DNA of 64,000 nt from the NCBI RefSeq assembly GCF_900700375.1, contig NC_041716.1:19826578-19890577 (forward strand), read 5' to 3'. Source of the DNA: Denticeps clupeoides (lineage: Eukaryota > Chordata > Actinopteri > Clupeiformes > Denticipitidae). The position numbers and the translations under genes are program-made. The notes under the pieces were generated by a model. It was given only the letters and a program-made list of their open reading frames with translations. It was not told where the DNA came from and ran no database searches. Positions 58,801 through 64,000 of this stretch are shown here, one piece after another. Each line of letters opens with the position of its first letter. Within the stretch, counting starts at the first letter, position 1.

Positions 58801-59579
58801 CACGCTGCCACTGACATCACTGGTTTTGGTATCCTGGGTCACGCACAGAACCTGGCGAAACAACAGCGCAACGACGTGGCCTTCGTCATTCACAACCTAC
58901 CTATCATTGCCAAGATGGCTGCCATCAGCAAGGCCTGCGGCAATATGTTTGGACTTCTGCAAGGGACGTCCTCTGAGACGTCAGGTCAGGAATTGTAGAT
59001 TGTACCTTGGGGGTTGATATATGTCCAGTCTAGGAGTATTGTTTTTCACAAGAAGCATCCATTATTCAATTTTTATTATGTGTAAATCACATTAAAAAGT
59101 CATCATGGAAATTTGCGTGGTCTGTCTATTTCTATTATAATCCTGTAGATTCCTTGTTAAGTGTAGAGCTGCAGTCCTAATAACCTCTGGGAAGAGATCT
59201 TTGCCTCAAGAGCCTTGTATTTAAACCAATTGGCCGTAGTAACTCTTTACATTTATCCTCCCCCTCAGGTGGTCTGCTGATCTGTTTACCCAGAGAGCAG
59301 GCGGCTCGATTCTGTTCAGAGATGAAGGCAAGTCGACACGACCTCAGTGGGGCCTTGGGACAGGAGGGCGGTGGCGGCGATGGCCAGCAGGCCTGGATCA
59401 TTGGCATCGTGGAGAAGGGCAGCCGCTGCGCCCGCATCATTGACAAACCGCGCATCATCGAGGTGCCGTACCGTGGCTCCATCGCTGGCAGCCAGGAAGG
59501 CAGCAACAACAACAATAACAACAACAACAGCAGCAGTGCCAACAGTCCACGAGAGATCCAGAGTCCCCCGCTGGCATAG
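55818..59579 (+). CDS. sephs2: sephs2, selenophosphate synthetase 2 (selenoprotein; in-frame Sec UGA)
   Basis: Makes selenophosphate, the selenium donor for selenocysteine, from selenide and ATP in the cytosol. Eight exons: 55818-56139, 56315-56418, 56497-56604, 57974-58128, 58300-58390, 58562-58661, 58772-58984 and 59269-59579. They give 467 codons (human 448). The TGA at 55971-55973 lies in SEMKG-Sec52[13 protein letters not shown], exactly where SEPHS2 has its catalytic Sec (SEPHS1 has Thr or another residue). Downstream: [73 protein letters not shown] and [16 protein letters not shown]. Translation continues in frame past the TGA for 415 codons. The start is the first ATG in frame; an upstream open stretch lacks one. 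Near the C-terminus an AAC repeat encodes eight asparagines followed by serines. The gene is multi-exonic, unlike the intronless SEPHS2 of placental mammals. Confidence 0.97.
55971..55973 (+). promoter_or_regulatory. sephs2: selenocysteine UGA codon
   Basis: TGA followed by GGC TGT inside the catalytic loop MKG-U-GCK. The flanking frame is open and conserved on both sides, and a SECIS is present in the 3'UTR, so it is read as Sec52 rather than as a stop. Confidence 0.95.
56752..56838 (+). repeat. SINE family B, 5' half
   Basis: GTTAGTAGCCTATCAGGTAA and CACAGGTTCAAACCCC keep boxes A and B; the 3' part is lost. It lies in sephs2 intron 3. Confidence 0.72.
57397..57635 (+). repeat. SINE family A, best-preserved copy
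   Basis: The head GGGGCAGTGGTGGCCTAGCG, GTTGCCGGTTCGAATCCC box B, the full body and ACAATCACGTCACTTTAATT. It is useful as the window's reference for the family. It lies in sephs2 intron 3. Confidence 0.9.
59497..59537. repeat. sephs2: (AAC)n / (AGC)n coding microsatellite in sephs2
   Basis: An AAC/AAT run followed by AGC units, translated as eight Asn and three Ser in the variable C-terminal tail. It is probably length-polymorphic. Confidence 0.85.
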
Positions 59580-60910
59580 AGCACCACCTTACAGATTTAC
59601 CAAGGAATTTTAGTCATTAAATCATTGTCATTAATAGCTTCTCCACATAATCTAGTGGCCTTTTTCTGACTTTTATTCCCCCCTTTTTCTCATCCCCTTC
59701 TGTTCTAACAGTGTGTCTTTATATGAAAGGAGAAATATGGAGAATGTTAAGGTTTACATAGGTTTTGAAGAGAAAGGTGCGTATGCCTGTGTTTGTGTGT
59801 TGGTTGATGGGGGGTGGGGAGATCCCACTGTGGGTTGGTAGTTGCTGTTCATTTCTTCCCCCTGTTCAGCCGTAGGGTTGAGAGCAACAGACCAAAAAAA
59901 CTTTCTTTTTTCCTGGTGGGAGATGGAATGGACCTGCATACTGCCCACTTTCCTCTACCCTTTCCCCCCCATTGTGGATACCTGACTGCCCTGATTTTTC
60001 TTTCTCTTTTCATCTCGCATGTTATTCTATTTTTATTTTTTTGTTTTTTTTATGGCGCCTCTTAAATATCAAGGTTACATTGTCTGAACAAATCTCATTA
60101 ATTCCCTAATCCTGAAGATCATTTGGTGCTGAAAGTGTCCTTCAAATTGGCCGCATGACCTTTGACTTTTCCTACTTCAAAGTGAATGGTAACATTCCAT
60201 CAAGCATAGAGATTAAGACCAGTTCAAACTTTTTAGACAATCACAGGTGCGCAGATGCATATGAGCAATGTGGGCTTTCCAGGAATGCCAAACATGTACT
60301 CTTTTGGAATTCATGAATAATTATTGGTTATGGGATAAGTGAGATGTGCTGACTACAACTGGAAGAAAGAAACGAATGTTCATTTATGTTTGTTCACCCC
60401 GGGTGTGGCAGTCAGTGGTTTCCACCACGTGGCTCATGTAGGAGTGAGGGAAAGGATACATCAGCTCATCTACTGCTTAGGGGAAAGTTTCCAGTCAACC
60501 AAGTTAAACTCTGATCTCTTTCAAAACATGTCCCTCGATGATGTGGAGTGTCAATCATTTAGCTTAGTCTGCCATGGTAATGTGGTTCCAAAATGAATAA
60601 TGTTTGTTTTGTTTTGGGAAGTATCGCTGTTGTTTGGGTTTGGTGTGTTAATGTACCTTTTTGACATTAACAGAAACATTTGTGAAGGTTTTTTTCAGGG
60701 TTGTGGGTTATTTAATTTTTTTTTTATGTTTACAATTTGTTGGGGTTTTTGAATGAATTGTGAACATGATTGATGTGTAATTGATTTGTTAATTTGAATG
60801 GCGGTCTGTTCTTCTGCTGATCCATGGAGTGGTTTGAGCAGCTCTCTTTGGAGCACCTGGAGAATGGGACCTGCCTGAGTCTGGCAGGTGACGGTCCACA
60901 ATGGACCAGG

Positions 60911-60996
60911 ACCTTTCCCTTCCTATTAATGATGCTTTGCTCAGTAAACCCCGGCCTGTGGGGAGGAGTGAAGTTGATGTCCTTTGAAAGGAGGAT
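60911..60996 (+). promoter_or_regulatory. sephs2: SECIS element, type II (core 60929-60978)
   Basis: The order of parts fits the eukaryotic SECIS. ATGA (60929-60932) starts the quartet. Helix II is GCTTTGCTC (60934-60942) pairing over nine positions, with G-U wobbles, to GAGTGAAGT (60966-60974). The apical loop carries AAA (60946-60948). The extra mini-stem CCCC/GGGG (60949-60952 with 60960-60963) is what marks type II. TGAT (60975-60978) closes the quartet. It lies about 1.35 kb after the sephs2 stop and about 80 bases before AATAAA, as expected for directing Sec insertion at codon 52. Confidence 0.88.
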
Positions 60997-61056
60997 ACTG
61001 GTTCTGATCTGTGTGGCCCTATCAGCTGCCTCTGATATGCCATCTTATTGTAAGTC

Positions 61057-61062
61057 AATAAA
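61057..61062 (+). terminator. sephs2: sephs2 poly(A) signal
   Basis: AATAAA shortly after the SECIS. It is the first canonical hexamer after the stop codon that I found and would retain the SECIS in the mRNA. Confidence 0.75.
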
Positions 61063-61080
61063 ACAATCAGCACTTCTTTT

Positions 61081-61936
61081 TCTCCACTTCTGTCCTGTTT
61101 TCTTGGCAGATTTGAGCTGTAGTACCACATGGTGGCAGCAGAGGACAGAAGGAATTCATTTCATGTGCAACACTTCTGAGGGTTGCTATTCAGAATGGGA
61201 AACATTTTTCTAATCTCAATCAACTCACTATACAATCACACGACAGAATTATTAGCCAGCATTATGAAAACCTTTACTACTGTGAGGAAAGCATGGTTAG
61301 AACCTTGCTACAAGTCTTCGAAGGCGAGGCAGGAAGTCTGGCTTGTGACTGGGCGCACACTCCAACAGAGTCGCCTCTATGTCACAGCTTGTAAAACAAG
61401 CCCGCCTCACAACTGTAGCAAGTACAGACATACGTCACCATATTAGGTGGAAGGAAAACTACAGAGCATCACAAATAACCCAATGTTAGGCTTGTCAGGA
61501 TGTGGTGTTTTGATGCACTTTTCTGCACATGGATACCATACAGCTCTATAGGTGCTTTCATCAAAACAGTTGCACTTTGAAAATATATATATATTCATCT
61601 AGTTTTAGTTTAAATATGTAATATCACTATATGATATAATTCAATAAGAACCTACATTTTCTGGAAATGTTGTGTGGACAGGCACTTATTTCTGTGCACA
61701 AATTACATTCTGTGCTACAAACTGATGTACATAATGACACAATCAGCTTATACCTTGCTGCATTTTGTCCACAGAGAGATATATACAATCACATCTTGTA
61801 CACAAAAACCAGAAGGATCAGCAGCTGATGTCAGTTTGGATGGAAGGCTGGGTGCATCTGTATTGTATGAAATAATTTTATGCACAGAATGCATGTCTAC
61901 AGCAAACTGTATTGCAGCTGGAATATAAAGTGGATA
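61081..61936. other. intergenic, nothing recognised
   Basis: About 850 bases of AT-rich sequence after sephs2, without a conserved reading frame or named repeat. Confidence 0.5.
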
Positions 61937-62992
61937 TGCAGTGGGTACAGAAAGTATTCAGACCCCCTTAAACCTCTTAAATTGTCCACTCTGTAATCAT
62001 TTAAGTTCATTTCTTTTTCTCATTAATGTTCAAACAGCACCTAATATTGACAGAAAAACACAGAATTGTTGACATTTCTGCAGATTTATTAACAAAGAAA
62101 AAACAAATATCACATGGTCCTATGTATTCAGACCCTTTGCTGTGACACTCATATATTTAACTCAGGTGCTGCCCATTTCTTCTGATCATCATTGAGATGG
62201 TTCTACTCCTTCATTTGAGTTTATATTGTTTGGTTATATTGATTGGGGAACCACACATCTCTCTATATAAGACCTTACAGCTCACAATGCATGTCAGAGC
62301 AAATGAGAATCATGAGGTCAAAGGAACTGCCTGAAGATCTCAGAAACCAAATTGTGGCAAGGCACAGATCTGGCCAAGGCTACACTCTGGCCAAGGTTTC
62401 TAAGAGCACAATGGCCTCTATGATCCTTAATAGAAGACCATTGGGATACCAGAACTCTTCCTAGAGCTGGCCAAACTGAGGAATTGGGGGAGAAGAGCCT
62501 TGGTGAGAGAGGTAAAGATAACCCAAAGACTCTGTGGCTCCTCAGTGCAAGATACATGAAAGCCTGCATGGAGTGTTGGAGTGTGCTATAAAACATCCGA
62601 AGGAGTGCTCATCACCTGTCTAATACAGTCTCAACAGTGAAGCATGGTGGTGGCTGCATCATGCTGATGAGCTAATCTGCAAGGAGGAATGGCAGAGGAT
62701 CCCCAAATCCAAGTGTGATGAACTTGTGGCATATTTCCCAAAAAGACTCATGGCTGTATAGATCAAAAGGACACTTCTACTAAATACTGAGCTAACTATC
62801 ATTCACCAAGTGAAATATCACCATGGTGATATTTCAGTTTTTCTTTCTTAATAAAAAATGTAAACAATTCAGTGTTTTTTTTGTCAATATGGGATGTTGT
62901 GTGTACATTAATGAGGAAAAAATGAATTTATAATGCAGACATTTGCTAAAATCATTTAACAAAGAGTGAAAAAAATTCCATACCCACTGTAC
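61937..62992 (+). mobile_element. Tc1-like DNA transposon relic, about 1.05 kb
   Basis: The left end GCAGTGGGTACAGAAAGTAT, continuing TCAGACCCC, and the right end CCATACCCACTGTAC form short inverted termini (CAGTGGGTA / TACCCACTG). The inner frame near 62296-62420 encodes the start of a Tc1 transposase (MRSKELPEDLRNQIVARHRS, the DNA-binding helix-turn-helix). Much of the catalytic part is deleted, so it is non-autonomous. Confidence 0.8.
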
Positions 62993-62996
62993 ATGC

Positions 62997-63023
62997 ATGC
63001 ACACACACACACACACACACACA
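62997..63023. repeat. (AC)n microsatellite
   Basis: A CA run directly after the right end of the Tc1-like relic. Confidence 0.9.
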
Positions 63024-63199
63024 ATGAGCATGAACACAGATCAGACCAGTGGTGAAATTAATGAAGACATTGTGCTGTTTGAGCATAGTGAGAGGGAAAG
63101 CATTATTCACTTTGTCATATTTGTTCATGTTTAATGGTTGTAGTTTCATGTTGTTGAACTACTCAGTCATCCTCTCCCTTTGACTGCTCACATTATTCA

Positions 63200-63430
63200 T
63201 TTACATTTACATTTACAGCATTTATTACAGCATTTAGTCATATTTGTTCATGTTTAATGGTTGTAGTTTCATGTTGTTGAACTACTCAGTCGTCCTCGCC
63301 CTTCGACTGCTCCTGTCAGGGGTCTGGTTCTCCGCATGATTACACCGGATGCCCTTCCTGGCACAACCCTCCCCATTTACCCAGGCTTGGGACCGGGACC
63401 CAGTGGCTGGCACCTCAGAACCTTACATGA
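63200..63430. repeat. interspersed repeat debris with a local 60-base duplication
   Basis: CATTTACATTTACATTTACA (63201-63220, SINE-B tail in reverse) is followed by a second copy of TATTTGTTCATGTTTAATGG (63118 and 63241) and of the following TTGTAGTTTCATGTTGTTGA. Then comes ACACCGGATGCCCTTCCTGG with CCCAGGCTTGGGACCGGGAC (63340-63400), a motif common in fish repeats. Confidence 0.55.
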
Positions 63431-64000
63431 ATCACAAGGATGTTCATTTGAAGCGCTCTGGGCCAGTCTTGTACCCAAGACGAACATTATAAATATCCTG
63501 GATCAAACGAGGCTAGTGTAAAAGTATAAAAACAGATGCATCACATGTATCAGGAAGGATAACTGAAATGGCCCTTCAAGGAATTTGTTTACTTTCCACT
63601 TTAGCCTGCTTTGATGAATACGTTAGATTAAACACACCAGAGCAACATCTGCTCTCCTTAAATAATTTCCTAAAGATATTTGTGAAATATATTTGGATCA
63701 AACATAGCTCCTCCTATGTTTTAAATGACTTTTCCACTGCTGCTAATGTGCAATAATGGGCCTGATATAGTTTGTGTACTGTCAGCAGTATCTGGAACCG
63801 CTCAAGGTAAAGAGTGTTATAATCTGGCCTGATGAGAAGCATGACAGAGACAACGAAGGGTTAAAAATCAAGGCATGCAAAAACATACACCAAACATCTG
63901 CTTTTTTTCACTCTCCTCTTGTCTTTCTGTATATTGCCTGTTATGTATCTGTTGTAAAATTCCAAGTGTACATGGATCATTTTACTTATGGAACTTTAGC
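63431..64000. other. intergenic, nothing recognised
   Basis: AT-rich, with no supported exon or element to the right edge. Confidence 0.45.

Larger units (their letters stand above)
59580..61080 (+). other. sephs2: sephs2 3'UTR
   Basis: About 1.48 kb from the stop to just beyond AATAAA at 61057-61062. It contains T-rich stretches (59990-60060 and 60690-60730) and the SECIS near its 3' end. The open frame 60824-61213 crosses the SECIS and the poly(A) signal and is not a gene. Confidence 0.75.

Noticed and set aside
60824-61213. 129-codon open frame on the plus strand
   Set aside because: It crosses the SECIS and the sephs2 poly(A) signal, has no family resemblance, and lies in a 3'UTR.

Overview
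The window is vertebrate nuclear DNA from a teleost fish. It holds intron-rich genes with GT/AG junctions, many tRNA-derived SINEs, Tc1-like DNA transposon relics, a MITE with the 'GGCCAAAAGTTTGGACAC' ends common in fish, two solo LTRs and many (GT)n/(GA)n microsatellites. I could not fix the species. The SINE set suggests a non-percomorph teleost, but that is a guess.

Layout, left to right: the 3' half of naa10 (+, 5-924); nudt16 (+, 2006-3386); a promoter and GA-rich leader followed by a 23-coding-exon arhgap4 (+, coding 9623-28263); a caveolin-2-like gene (+, 30984-33028); ikbkg/NEMO (+, 35443-43381); ssr4 (+, 44536-45772); a sat2-type acetyltransferase (+, 46531-48116); riiad1 on the opposite strand (-, 50668-48283), assembled here from four very small exons; a 5-kb repeat graveyard; and the selenoprotein gene sephs2 (+, 55818-59579) with an in-frame Sec UGA and a type II SECIS in its 3'UTR. 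The last 3 kb are non-coding and repeat-rich. Exon chains were built by hand from splice sites and reading phase. For every complete gene the summed exon lengths are a multiple of three.

NAA10, ARHGAP4, IKBKG and SSR4 all lie in human Xq28, so this is a rearranged piece of the fish counterpart of Xq28. It also carries genes that lie elsewhere in human (NUDT16, RIIAD1, SAT2, SEPHS2) and a caveolin that mammals lack at this locus. The genes do not form one pathway: N-terminal acetylation, nucleotide/RNA cap clean-up, Rho/actin control, caveolae, NF-kB signalling, ER translocation, polyamine-type acetylation, a PKA-anchoring-type domain, and selenium metabolism.

The points most worth a second look are the Sec-UGA/SECIS pair, the caveolin beside arhgap4 (which mirrors SRGAP3-CAV3-OXTR at human 3p25) with its nine-cysteine tail, the roughly 200-residue extra middle segment of NEMO that resembles optineurin, the cryptic riiad1 gene, and nested or target-site-flanked mobile elements.
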